Positions 18,266 to 26,558 of a stretch of DNA of 64,000 bases are shown piece by piece; the first letter of the stretch is position 1; every line of letters begins with the position of its first letter. This DNA is from Psychrobacter celer. GTDB lineage: Bacteria; Pseudomonadota; Gammaproteobacteria; Pseudomonadales; Moraxellaceae. A program made the translations under genes and the position numbers. The notes beneath the pieces were generated by a model, which ran no database searches, had not been told where the DNA came from, and saw only the letters and a program-made list of their open reading frames with translations. Where the stretch lies: NCBI RefSeq assembly GCF_016107555.1, contig NZ_JABASU010000009.1:26823-90822 (forward strand). Reading direction: 5' to 3'.

Positions 18266-19204
18266 ATGAGCCAAAGCCCTTTATCAGTGACAACGTCGCC
18301 ATCATCTATGCCAATCAACCATCCAGCAACGAGCGTAGACGACTACTTATCTTGTATTCAGGTCGTCATGGTCAATACCACCTTGCCTGCCAATATCGGC
18401 TCAGCGGCACGGGCCATGCATACGATGGGATTGTCACGCTTGACGGTCGTCGACCCCAAGCGGCCTATCGATGAGACCAGTGTATCGCACGCTGCAGGTG
18501 GCCATGAGCTGCTGTCAGCAGCTGTGATTGCCCCAACGCTAGAGTCGGCGATCGCTGATTGTCAGCTGGTATTTGCAGCTAGCAGTCGCAGTCGTCATAT
18601 GCCGCGCCCTGTCGTCACGCCCACACAGGCGGCCAAAATCATTTTTGATTTTATCGATAGTCAATCCACCTATCAGCCTCAGACCACGGCCGAGACCGCA
18701 CAGGATAATACTGCTGGCACCCGCAAACCAAATATCGCGATATTGTTTGGCCGCGAAGACCGTGGTTTGACCAATGAAGAGCTGGCCTATGCCGATTACC
18801 ATATCCAAATCGATGCCAACCCTGCCTATCCGGTACTTAATGTCGCCTCAGCGGTACAAGTGATTGCCAGTTTTGTCTTTGCTTATGCGCAAACCCACAC
18901 TCAGACAGCGACGAGCCCAGAGGCTGATGCTGACTCTGATAAAGCCGCAGCACGCTCGATGATTGACATGACGTTACGCCAACAGTGGGATGAGCCGGCC
19001 ATCACTCAGCAGCAGCAACAGCAGTTGACCGAGCGCATGACAGCGCTGTTGGTGCAGCAGGGTCTGGCAGACAGCGCACATCTAAAATCTTTGCCAGCAC
19101 GGCTATCGCGGCTCGGCTCACGCTTACAGCTGGATCAAAAAGAGTATCAGCTGTTAAGCGCACTTATCGCCAAGCTTTTAAAAGATAGACCCCAATCATC
19201 ATAA
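18266..19204 (+). CDS. trmJ: tRNA (cytidine/uridine-2'-O)-methyltransferase TrmJ-like
   Basis: A SpoU/TrmH-class SPOUT methyltransferase of 312 aa; TrmJ modifies the 2'-OH of position 32 in tRNA anticodon loops with S-adenosylmethionine. Motif 1 is NTTLPANIGSAARAMHTMG, motif 2 FGREDRGLTNEE, and motif 3 YPVLNVASAVQV. Length and the C-terminal helical region fit TrmJ better than the shorter TrmL. An N-terminal Ser/Thr-rich stretch of about 25 residues is extra. The ATG follows the Hpt stop directly; the ribosome binding site (GGAG) lies inside the Hpt gene. Confidence 0.88.
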   Translation: MSQSPLSVTTSPSSMPINHPATSVDDYLSCIQVVMVNTTLPANIGSAARAMHTMGLSRLTVVDPKRPIDETSVSHAAGGHELLSAAVIAPTLESAIADCQLVFAASSRSRHMPRPVVTPTQAAKIIFDFIDSQSTYQPQTTAETAQDNTAGTRKPNIAILFGREDRGLTNEELAYADYHIQIDANPAYPVLNVASAVQVIASFVFAYAQTHTQTATSPEADADSDKAAARSMIDMTLRQQWDEPAITQQQQQQLTERMTALLVQQGLADSAHLKSLPARLSRLGSRLQLDQKEYQLLSALIAKLLKDRPQSS

Positions 19205-19566
19205 TAAAAGCCACCAGTACAGATTTTTTGGGTTTGGTCGGCCAGCGATAGCCTGCTATTATTAGAGCGTGTTATATTGGATGGCTCAGATTGTAAGTAT
19301 AGTGAGTTCAGTATAAAAACGATGCAGTGGGACTGGGATAAATTTTACGCAGCATCGAGCAGCGCAGGCACAGCACGACAGCACGCAAGGAAAATTTATA
19401 CCAGTTCCACGTTGATATATAATGTATCTGTTTTATTTAGAAGCGACTATACATAGAAATAAGTATATAGAATAAGCATCAGGATTAGCACCCAATACTG
19501 ATCACACCGCCATACTTTACCGACCAATAGACGGACCAACAGACCGATCAACAAATAGGACACTTT
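19205..19566. other. Non-coding spacer with family A repeat
   Basis: This 362-bp gap between trmJ and cysE is filled largely by a family A repeat (19296-19442). The remainder is AT-rich and probably contains the cysE promoter; three similar ACCGA(C/T)CAA(C/T)-type runs occur at 19518-19553. No ORF was accepted. Confidence 0.6.
19296..19442 (+). repeat. Family A dispersed palindromic repeat, copy 1
   Basis: Nearly the same sequence appears inverted at 36227-36365, sharing both flanks (atagtgagttcagtataaaa at one side, atgtatctgttttatttaga at the other). The core is bounded by imperfect 14-bp inverted repeats (ctgggataaatttt / aaaatttataccag). Copy 1 has an extra 8 bp near 19370 through a short internal duplication. 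Confidence 0.85.
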
Positions 19567-20490
19567 ATGTCATTGCCAGCCAAATTGCTCAATTCGCTTG
19601 CCAGCATCAAAAAAGACCTAAAAGAAGATATCGATGCGGTATTCAACCGTGATCCTGCCGCACGCAATAGTCTGGAGGTCATTCTTACCTATCCTGGTAT
19701 TCATGCGCTTATCTTGCATCGCGGCGCTCATTATCTCTGGAATCACGAACAAAAACTGGCCGCCCGCGTGATCTCTTACGGCTCGCGTATGGTCACTGGT
19801 ATCGAGATTCACCCTGCAGCCAAAATCGGTAAGCGGTTTTTTATCGACCACGGTGTCGGCGTGGTCATCGGTGAGACCGCAGAGATTGGCAACGATGTCA
19901 CCTTATACCACGGCGTCACTCTCGGCGGCGTCTCATGGAATAACGGCAAACGCCATCCAACGTTAGAAGACGGCGTGACCGTAGGCGCTGGCGCAAAAGT
20001 TTTGGGGCCATTTACTGTCGGTAAAAATGCCAAAATCGGCTCAAATGCGGTGGTGGTCAAACCTGTGCCAGCTGGCGCTACCATGGTCGGCAGCGCGGCG
20101 CGCATGATATCTGATCATCACGATGAAAAAGGCAACCCCATCGCCACCAAAGTCCAAGACGCCAAACAACAAGAGAAAGTGGCCCAAGCAGGCGAAGGCG
20201 ACACCGGCAAAGACCAAGCGCAAAGCACAGCGGCCAAGGCCAAGCGCCGCACTACTTTTCAAGCTTATGGTATCGACCCCTCTTCTCAAGACCCAGTGGC
20301 CGAAGCGTTTGCAAAAATGCTTGAGCATATTCAGCAGTCAGAAAATCGCCTAGATCAGCTGCAAACTGCCATGTGTGAGATTGATCCTGATTTTTGCAAA
20401 AAGAAGTATGACAAGCTTTGTTTAGAAGATTTAGATGTGATCGGGCGCTCTGACATGGAAGAGCTGACTGACGAAAAAAACAAGTCCTGA
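19567..20490 (+). CDS. cysE: Serine O-acetyltransferase with C-terminal extension
   Basis: Catalyses acetyl-CoA + L-serine to O-acetylserine (EC 2.3.1.30), first step of cysteine synthesis. The short helical N-terminus (about 75 aa) and left-handed beta-helix of hexapeptide repeats ([43 protein letters not shown]) match the EpsC-type short SAT. After about residue 185 comes an Ala/Lys-rich linker and a C-terminal segment ([12 protein letters not shown] to the end) of about 75 residues, absent from typical SATs. That tail contains coiled-coil-like [17 protein letters not shown] and several Cys. The feedback-inhibition tail of E. coli CysE is therefore replaced. Confidence 0.93.
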   Translation: MSLPAKLLNSLASIKKDLKEDIDAVFNRDPAARNSLEVILTYPGIHALILHRGAHYLWNHEQKLAARVISYGSRMVTGIEIHPAAKIGKRFFIDHGVGVVIGETAEIGNDVTLYHGVTLGGVSWNNGKRHPTLEDGVTVGAGAKVLGPFTVGKNAKIGSNAVVVKPVPAGATMVGSAARMISDHHDEKGNPIATKVQDAKQQEKVAQAGEGDTGKDQAQSTAAKAKRRTTFQAYGIDPSSQDPVAEAFAKMLEHIQQSENRLDQLQTAMCEIDPDFCKKKYDKLCLEDLDVIGRSDMEELTDEKNKS

Positions 20491-20560
20491 TAGCTTACCG
20501 TAGCCTCTGATACTCTTTTAATATAGTCAATCGCACATAAAACTGGCACAATTGATATCA

Positions 20561-20630
20561 CGTGCTACTGGTATGTATTTTGCGCCGCATCGAGCGGCGT
20601 TGGCACAGTACACAAGAAAAATGAATGCCC
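20561..20630. repeat. Degenerate family A repeat, copy 4
   Basis: ctactggtatgtattttgcg at the left, cgccgcatcgagcggcg in the middle and cacaagaaaaatgaatg to the right follow the order of family A elements, with many substitutions. It lies in the convergent spacer between cysE and folK. Confidence 0.5.
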
Positions 20631-20670
20631 GTAGGACGGATTTTGGTGTTTGGAAAAGTTTTAAAGCCTT

Positions 20671-21264
20671 TTAACCGATAAAACCGCTCTTTGAAATCAA
20701 TTCTTCAACCCCTGCTGTCTCGTGTGCTTTGAATGGATAACGATCCGCCATTATTATCCATTGTTCTGAATACTCTACTATTTTTGTAGATGTCGATTTA
20801 TTGCTTAGGCTATTTTGGTTAAGTCCAGTTTGTATAAGTAAAATGTCAATATCCATGGTGACTTGCTTTATAGAGGTTTGCGCTTCTATGAAACGCTGCC
20901 GATGGCAGTCACTTTCAATGAGCTTAAAAGCCTGCTGCAGCTCCTGCAAACTCATCGCCGTATCCAGAGATAAATACGCACACTGATTGGTATAGTCAGG
21001 CTTTGGCTGCTCTTGAGTCGCGGTAAAGTCAGGGTTTTGAAAAGACGTAGAGAGCTGCATACGGCCAAATGTGGCCAGTTTTTCACGCGCATCAGGCAAA
21101 TAGTAGTCAGCGTGATAGTTGCTACCCAAAGCCAGTACCACTGCTGTCACCTCGTACGCTTGCAGCTGTTCAGGCGTATATATCTCTAGGCCCGCAAGAT
21201 TTAAACCAGCCAGACCTTTATGCTTCTCATACATATTAAAAATTTTAGGCGTCTTATGCATCAT
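20671..21264 (-). CDS. folK: Divergent 2-amino-4-hydroxy-6-hydroxymethyldihydropteridine pyrophosphokinase (HPPK)-like protein
   Basis: HPPK transfers pyrophosphate from ATP to the pterin alcohol in folate synthesis. ALGSNYHADYYLPDAREKL matches the N-terminal HPPK motif, and VTMDIDILLI corresponds to the catalytic (R)xLDLDIL segment, keeping both Asp. The central GR-x-R motif is poorly matched (ESDCHRQRF) and the C-terminal half is atypical. I set the start at the ATGATG (21264/21261) that overlaps the folB stop; an in-frame TTG start 21 codons upstream has less support. Coupling to folB strengthens the assignment. Activity is less certain than family. Confidence 0.7.
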   Translation of the reverse strand: MMHKTPKIFNMYEKHKGLAGLNLAGLEIYTPEQLQAYEVTAVVLALGSNYHADYYLPDAREKLATFGRMQLSTSFQNPDFTATQEQPKPDYTNQCAYLSLDTAMSLQELQQAFKLIESDCHRQRFIEAQTSIKQVTMDIDILLIQTGLNQNSLSNKSTSTKIVEYSEQWIIMADRYPFKAHETAGVEELISKSGFIG

Positions 21265-21664
21265 GACGTTGACTGGTAGGCTGCTCGCTATGACTGGCTT
21301 TTGCAGATCGGGTGATTTGCACCCCAACGGCGTCTGCGTGTTTGATTGCCGTCGGCTTAGCCATGCTCAGCGTGATTTTATGACAAGCGTATTTGGCAAG
21401 CAGTTTATCTGCGATTTGCTCAGCCAGATGCTCAAGTAGCTTTGCTTGAATGACTTGGCACCACTCGCTGACATCATCACAAACCGCCTTATAATTTAGC
21501 GCATCCTGTACATCATCTGAGGCGGCAGCAGCACTGATATCCGTCTCAAGCACGATATCGATCTGCAGCGGCTGGGTGATAGCGCGCTCCCATTCATAGA
21601 CGCCGATGACGGCATCTACCGTCAAGCCTCTGACAAATACCACATCAGACTGAGTATGCAACAT
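21254..21664 (-). CDS. folB: Dihydroneopterin aldolase
   Basis: A 136-aa FolB-type enzyme (EC 4.1.2.25) converting dihydroneopterin to 6-hydroxymethyl-dihydropterin and glycolaldehyde. Start VFVRGLTVDAVIGVYEWER is the canonical N-terminus, with the substrate-binding Glu in YEWER; LNYKAV, LLEHLAEQIAD and the catalytic Lys in MAKPTAI follow. AAGGA lies upstream of the ATG. The 3' end overlaps the folK start by about 11 nt, so the two consecutive folate steps are coupled. Upstream and co-directional is rarD (51 bp gap). Confidence 0.92.
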   Translation of the reverse strand: MLHTQSDVVFVRGLTVDAVIGVYEWERAITQPLQIDIVLETDISAAAASDDVQDALNYKAVCDDVSEWCQVIQAKLLEHLAEQIADKLLAKYACHKITLSMAKPTAIKHADAVGVQITRSAKASHSEQPTSQRHDA

Positions 21665-21715
21665 GCTTTTATCCTTGTTTACTGGTTTTTTAGGAGTTTT
21701 ATAGCAGACAGATGA

Positions 21716-22663
21716 TCATGCTTTTTGGCGCAAACGCGCAGCCTTTAGCATCTTACTTGGGCGATGATGCCACAAGTCAATGCTAAACAACAACAGACCA
21801 ACCCAAATCAAGCCAAAGACGGCCAAACGGTGCAAGTCAAATGGCTCTTTATAGTAAAATACTGCCAAAAAGAAAATAAAAGTCGGCGTCAGATAGTTCA
21901 TAAAACTTAAAATACTATAAGCCACCAGCTTGGTTGATTTATTAAATAACAATAGCGGTATCAAAGTGATGGGGCCTGCCAGCATCAATAGCCAGATGTT
22001 TGATGACAACCAAAAACTGATCTGACTACTCACCACATCGGCCTGCCAAAACCACCACAGGCACATCGGTACCAGCATCGTCGTCTCCACAAACATCGCA
22101 TCGATGGCGCTCAGCGGTGTTTGCCGCTGAATGGTACCGTATGTGCTAAAGCTAAACGCCAGTATCAGCGAAATCCAAGGTAAGCTCCCAATCATCACCA
22201 CCTGAATAATCACAGACAATAGCGCAAAACCAATCGCCACCCATTGCAGTGTACGCAAGCGCTCTTTGAACAAAATCATCGAGAGCGCCACCCCTACCAG
22301 CGGCCCGATAAAATAGCCCAAACTGGCCTCAAGTATGCGGTCATGGTTGACCGCCCAAACATAGGTCAGCCAGTTGGTGGCAATAATCAGACCCGATATC
22401 AGCGAAAACACAATCCACCTAGGATTTTTCTTTAAAGTGTCTATCCAGCCCCAGCGTTTGGTGACGACTAAGACAAGCAGCAGACAAGCAAAGGTCCAGA
22501 CGATACGGTGCCCGATGATCTCAGTGGCATCGTAGGCGGCCAACTGTTTAAAATATAAAGGAAATCCGCCCCAGATAAAAAAGGCCATAAGCGCTGTGAC
22601 AATACCACGTCTGGTGGTTTTGATAGGCGTCACGGGTTTTTTGATAATATTTTGAGTGGTCAT
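21716..22663 (-). CDS. rarD: RarD-type EamA/DMT transporter
   Basis: An inner membrane protein of 315 aa with about ten transmembrane segments. The opening GIVTALMAFFIWGGFPLYFKQL and the IIGHRIVWTF segment are characteristic of the RarD subgroup of the drug/metabolite transporter superfamily; the substrate is generally unknown. Two EamA repeats are visible. It is the first gene of a probable rarD-folB-folK unit, although a folate link is not implied by the family. Confidence 0.88.
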   Translation of the reverse strand: MTTQNIIKKPVTPIKTTRRGIVTALMAFFIWGGFPLYFKQLAAYDATEIIGHRIVWTFACLLLVLVVTKRWGWIDTLKKNPRWIVFSLISGLIIATNWLTYVWAVNHDRILEASLGYFIGPLVGVALSMILFKERLRTLQWVAIGFALLSVIIQVVMIGSLPWISLILAFSFSTYGTIQRQTPLSAIDAMFVETTMLVPMCLWWFWQADVVSSQISFWLSSNIWLLMLAGPITLIPLLLFNKSTKLVAYSILSFMNYLTPTFIFFLAVFYYKEPFDLHRLAVFGLIWVGLLLFSIDLWHHRPSKMLKAARLRQKA

Positions 22664-22780
22664 AAGTCAGTACAACTTAATTTAGAGCAAAGCGTACTGT
22701 TGCAGACTGCGCCTGATGATGAGCATATTTAGGCGAGCGGCAAAAGCACAGGGTTACTACAGATAGAATAAAAGTGAAAA

Positions 22781-22820
22781 AGCAATGCATTGACACTCAT
22801 AGTAGTATCAATGCATTGCT
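22781..22820 (-). terminator. Rho-independent terminator of tyrA/aroA
   Basis: A perfect 13-bp inverted repeat (22781-22793 with 22808-22820). Read on the minus strand it is followed by a T-run, placing it about 60 bp after the tyrA/aroA stop. Confidence 0.8.
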
Positions 22821-22879
22821 GACGATAACGGTATTTGAACCCTTATGGTGTTTAATCCCTGGTAAAAGTCCTAACGCTA

Positions 22880-25192
22880 TTAGGCGCGGCTATCGTGAAC
22901 CTCGATAGACATGCCTACTTGATTGGCAAGCTCGGCAAATCCTGGGAAACTGGTATTGACCGTCTCAACGCCTTCGATGGTGATCGGCTTGGATGCGCGC
23001 AAGCTTGCAACCGCAAAGCTCATGGCGATACGATGGTCATGATGCGAGGTGATATGTCCACCGCCAAAAACAGGTTGGCTGTTATTTGCTTCACTTTGAC
23101 CTACACCTGCACTACCTTTGCCTTCAATGATCAGACCATCCTCAGTCACTGTACAATCAATACCAAGGGTTTGTAGACCATCTGCCATCACAGCAATACG
23201 ATCGGACTCTTTGACACGCAGTTCTTTAGCACCCGTTAGTACTGTACGACCTCGCGCACAGCTAGCAGCGATAAACAGTACTGGGAACTCATCAATCGCC
23301 AGTGGTACTAGATACTCTGGAATATCGATACCTTGCAGGTTTGAGCTGCGTATCGTGATATCCGCCACTGGCTCGCCGCCGACATGGGTCTCATTGCTTA
23401 GGCTGATATCAGCATTCATCAGCTTTAAGATATCAATGATGCCGGTGCGGGTTGGGTTAATACCCACTTGCGTTAGGGTCAGTTCACTACCTTGACTGAT
23501 GGCCGCGGCGACCATAAAGAAGGCGGCGGAAGAGATATCCGCAGGCACAGCGATATCGCCACCTGTGAGTGTGCCGCCACCGGTGACACTGATACGGTTG
23601 CCTTCTACAATTACTGGATAGCCAAAGGCTGATAGCATACGCTCGGTATGGTCACGGCTGATCTCAGGCTGAGTGACCGTTGTCGTACCCTCGGCCCATA
23701 GACCTGCTAGCAGTAAGCAAGACTTCACCTGTGCTGACGCCACTGGCATGTCATACTCTACCCCTTGCAGTGGCTGGCCAACCGTATCACGGCCAGTGAT
23801 GCTTAGCGGCGCGGTACCATCATGACCCGTGCTTTGAATCACCGCACCCATGTCACGTAACGGTGCTGCCACCCGCTCCATCGGACGCTTGTTTAGACTG
23901 GTATCACCAGTCAACACACTATCAAATGACTGGGCGGCTAAGATGCCGGCTAGCAGGCGCATACTGGTGCCTGAGTTGCCCATATACAGTGGCGTTTTGC
24001 TGGGTTTTAGTCCGTGCATACCGACACCATGAATGGTCAATCTGCCTTTATCAGGGCCTTCGATGCTTACACCCATGTCACGGAATGCTTGTAAGGTAGC
24101 CAGCGCATCCTCCCCTTCCAAAAATCCAGTAACGTTAGTCACACCTGTGGCTAAACTGCCAAGCATGATGCTGCGATGCGAGATAGATTTGTCTCCAGGA
24201 ACGGTAATGGTGCCAGAGACGGTGTTGCTAGGGGTGATATTATAAGAAGCTGACATAGCAGAGGTATCCGTATAAGGGGTGCTGGCTAACATATGGCCAA
24301 AATGTCGCCGTGCGGCTTGCGCGCGGCCCAAAAGCCCCATCAGGGCGGTTGAATCTTTATCAATGATAAGCTGACGCATGGTCTGTAGATAGACGCCGTA
24401 CTCATCAAGGGCGCTGATAATCGCGCGCTCGTTGGCAAAAAATATATCATGCCACATCTTAGGATCGCTGGCAGCGATACGGGTAAAGTCGCGGAACCCA
24501 CCAGCGGCATAGCGAAACATATCCAAATTGTCATCATGACTCGCCAATTGCTCGACCAGATTAAACGCCAGTAGGTGCGGTAGATGACTGGTATGCGCCA
24601 ATATCGCATCGTGATGATCGGCTGCCATCGGCATGACAGTCGCACCCACCGCCTCCCATAACTGCTGCAGCTTTGCAATTGCAGAAGAGCTGGTGGTGGC
24701 TAGCTCACAGATTATCACGCTGTGGTTGACAAACAAATTGGCGCGTCTGGCATGATACCCTGAATTCTCCGCCCCAGCAATCGGATGCGCGGGTACAAAC
24801 CCCGTTGGCAGTGCAGCAAATACCGATTTTGCTGCCTCAATGATATTGACCTTGGTACTACAGACATCCGTGATGATACAGTCTGTAGCCAGCTGGCCGT
24901 TGTCCATTGCAGCTTTGATATCGGTAAATACGGCTTGCACCGCTTGCACCGGTACGGCTATGATAAGTAAGTCGCTACCTGCCACCACGTCAGTCAAGCG
25001 CGTGCTACCAGCATCAAGCAAGCCATGTTTTATGGCTTCATCCACGCTTGGCAAGTGCCTATCGACAGCAACCAAGCGCTCGCTTAAATGATTGTCTTTT
25101 ATAGCTTGAGCAAGACTTGCGCCAATCAGCCCAAGACCGATCACGCAAACTTGTTTAAACAACAAAGGGGTTTTATCAAAAGAGGATTGCAT
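22880..25192 (-). CDS. tyrA-aroA: Fused prephenate dehydrogenase / 3-phosphoshikimate 1-carboxyvinyltransferase
   Basis: A 770-aa bifunctional protein. Residues ~1-310 are a TyrA-type NAD-dependent dehydrogenase with Rossmann motif VCVIGLGLIGASLAQ and GFVPAHPIAGAE. From about residue 325 comes EPSP synthase: PGDKSISHRS (~331), GNSGTSMRLL, SAQVK (~483), RDHTE (~510), NPTR (~577), KELRVKESDR and HHDHRIAM. The GDKS, SAQ-x-K, R-x-H-x-E and N-x-TR set is the signature described for class II, naturally glyphosate-tolerant EPSP synthases. This fusion is typical of Acinetobacter, Psychrobacter and relatives. It is the last gene of the pheA-hisC-tyrA/aroA series. Confidence 0.96.
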   Translation of the reverse strand: MQSSFDKTPLLFKQVCVIGLGLIGASLAQAIKDNHLSERLVAVDRHLPSVDEAIKHGLLDAGSTRLTDVVAGSDLLIIAVPVQAVQAVFTDIKAAMDNGQLATDCIITDVCSTKVNIIEAAKSVFAALPTGFVPAHPIAGAENSGYHARRANLFVNHSVIICELATTSSSAIAKLQQLWEAVGATVMPMAADHHDAILAHTSHLPHLLAFNLVEQLASHDDNLDMFRYAAGGFRDFTRIAASDPKMWHDIFFANERAIISALDEYGVYLQTMRQLIIDKDSTALMGLLGRAQAARRHFGHMLASTPYTDTSAMSASYNITPSNTVSGTITVPGDKSISHRSIMLGSLATGVTNVTGFLEGEDALATLQAFRDMGVSIEGPDKGRLTIHGVGMHGLKPSKTPLYMGNSGTSMRLLAGILAAQSFDSVLTGDTSLNKRPMERVAAPLRDMGAVIQSTGHDGTAPLSITGRDTVGQPLQGVEYDMPVASAQVKSCLLLAGLWAEGTTTVTQPEISRDHTERMLSAFGYPVIVEGNRISVTGGGTLTGGDIAVPADISSAAFFMVAAAISQGSELTLTQVGINPTRTGIIDILKLMNADISLSNETHVGGEPVADITIRSSNLQGIDIPEYLVPLAIDEFPVLFIAASCARGRTVLTGAKELRVKESDRIAVMADGLQTLGIDCTVTEDGLIIEGKGSAGVGQSEANNSQPVFGGGHITSHHDHRIAMSFAVASLRASKPITIEGVETVNTSFPGFAELANQVGMSIEVHDSRA

Positions 25193-25349
25193 AGGATTCT
25201 TATTTTTTATCTTTTTTATGGCGACTCACGGCAGCTTGTATTTCACAAGTTGGCATTCAGTCGCAAAGGCACGCCTGCATGAGTGCCATGACATTATCAG
25301 GATTCAGATGGGCTGGCCCGCCCTCTTTATCAGTATCAGTTGCCAGTGA

Positions 25350-26492
25350 TCAGTCCTCGGTCAAAATCGAGCGTAACGTATCTATCAAACGCAGATTGTC
25401 TTCAGCCAGACCTACCGTGATACGCAGCCAGTTCGGGAGTCCATAGGCGGCCAAAGGACGTACGATTACTCCCTGCTCTAGCAATGCTTGATGAATAGAC
25501 ATAGCGTTGATGTCTTCCATCTCGACTTCGAATTTTACCATAATAAAATTGGCGTGCGACTTAATAAAACCCAGCCCTAGCGCGTCAAACTGTTTTTCTA
25601 ACCAGCGCATTTGCTCAGCGTTGCTCAAGCGAGTGGCTTCGATAAAGTCTTGATCGGCAAGTGCAGCAGCGGCGGCGGCCAATGCCACACGGCTGACGTT
25701 AAATGGCTGACGGATGCGATTGAGCAGATTTGCGACTGGTACTGAGCTGAGCGCGTAGCCCACGCGCAAACCCGCCAGCCCATAAGCTTTAGAAAACGTA
25801 CGAACGATAACCACATTGTCAAACTCATCAAGCAGCGCCCTATTATTACTCTCAGGGCTATACTCGATATACGCCTCATCGAGCACCACCAGTACCGAAG
25901 CTGGCACGCTAGCGACAAACTCACGTAGCTCTTTTTGCCCAAGCTGGGTGCCTGTTGGGTTATTGGGATTGGCAATAAACACAACCTTGGTATTTGGATG
26001 GTCGGCGACGGCTTGACGCATGGCCGTTAAGTCATGACCAAACCGCGGCGCTGGCACCTCAATCCCAGTAGCACCTTGTATCTTCGCCAGCATCGAATAC
26101 ACCACAAAGGCATACTGACTATACACAATGGTATCGTCGCAACTGACAAAGCCACGCGCCAAGAGATCCAATAGATCATTGGAGCCATTACCTAGGGTAA
26201 TCTGCTCAACATCCACACGATTAAAATCCGCCAGCGCTTGCTTGAGATAATAGCCATTGCCATCAGGATAGCGTGCCAGTTGACCCAGCTGCTCGGTGAT
26301 TGCCAATGTCACATGCGGCGAGCAGCCTAATGGGTTTTCATTGCTGGCCAGCTTTACGACATCAGAAACCCCATATTCGCGTGTCAGCTCCTCAACCGGC
26401 TTGCCAGTCTGATAAGGCGTCAGCGCTAAGATACTATCATACGCAGAGGTAAGCGGAGCTAAACTTGATGATGTCGCTTGAGGTGATGCCAT
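25350..26492 (-). CDS. hisC: Histidinol-phosphate/aromatic aminotransferase
   Basis: A PLP-dependent class I/II aminotransferase of 380 aa. The motif TFSKAYGLAGLRVGYAL holds the Schiff-base lysine, FIANPNNPTGT binds the cofactor phosphate region, and VVLDEAYIEYSPE is conserved; the C-terminal WLRITVG carries the substrate-carboxylate Arg. Family role is histidinol phosphate to imidazole-acetol phosphate, but lying between pheA and tyrA/aroA it may also, or mainly, transaminate prephenate-derived keto acids in Phe/Tyr synthesis. A gap of 157 bp separates it from tyrA/aroA and 66 bp from pheA. Confidence 0.92.
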   Translation of the reverse strand: MASPQATSSSLAPLTSAYDSILALTPYQTGKPVEELTREYGVSDVVKLASNENPLGCSPHVTLAITEQLGQLARYPDGNGYYLKQALADFNRVDVEQITLGNGSNDLLDLLARGFVSCDDTIVYSQYAFVVYSMLAKIQGATGIEVPAPRFGHDLTAMRQAVADHPNTKVVFIANPNNPTGTQLGQKELREFVASVPASVLVVLDEAYIEYSPESNNRALLDEFDNVVIVRTFSKAYGLAGLRVGYALSSVPVANLLNRIRQPFNVSRVALAAAAAALADQDFIEATRLSNAEQMRWLEKQFDALGLGFIKSHANFIMVKFEVEMEDINAMSIHQALLEQGVIVRPLAAYGLPNWLRITVGLAEDNLRLIDTLRSILTED

Positions 26493-26558
26493 GGTTTATC
26501 CTTAGAGATGATGACACATCTACTGCTTAGTATGATCCATTTGCGGCCGATGATTAGC

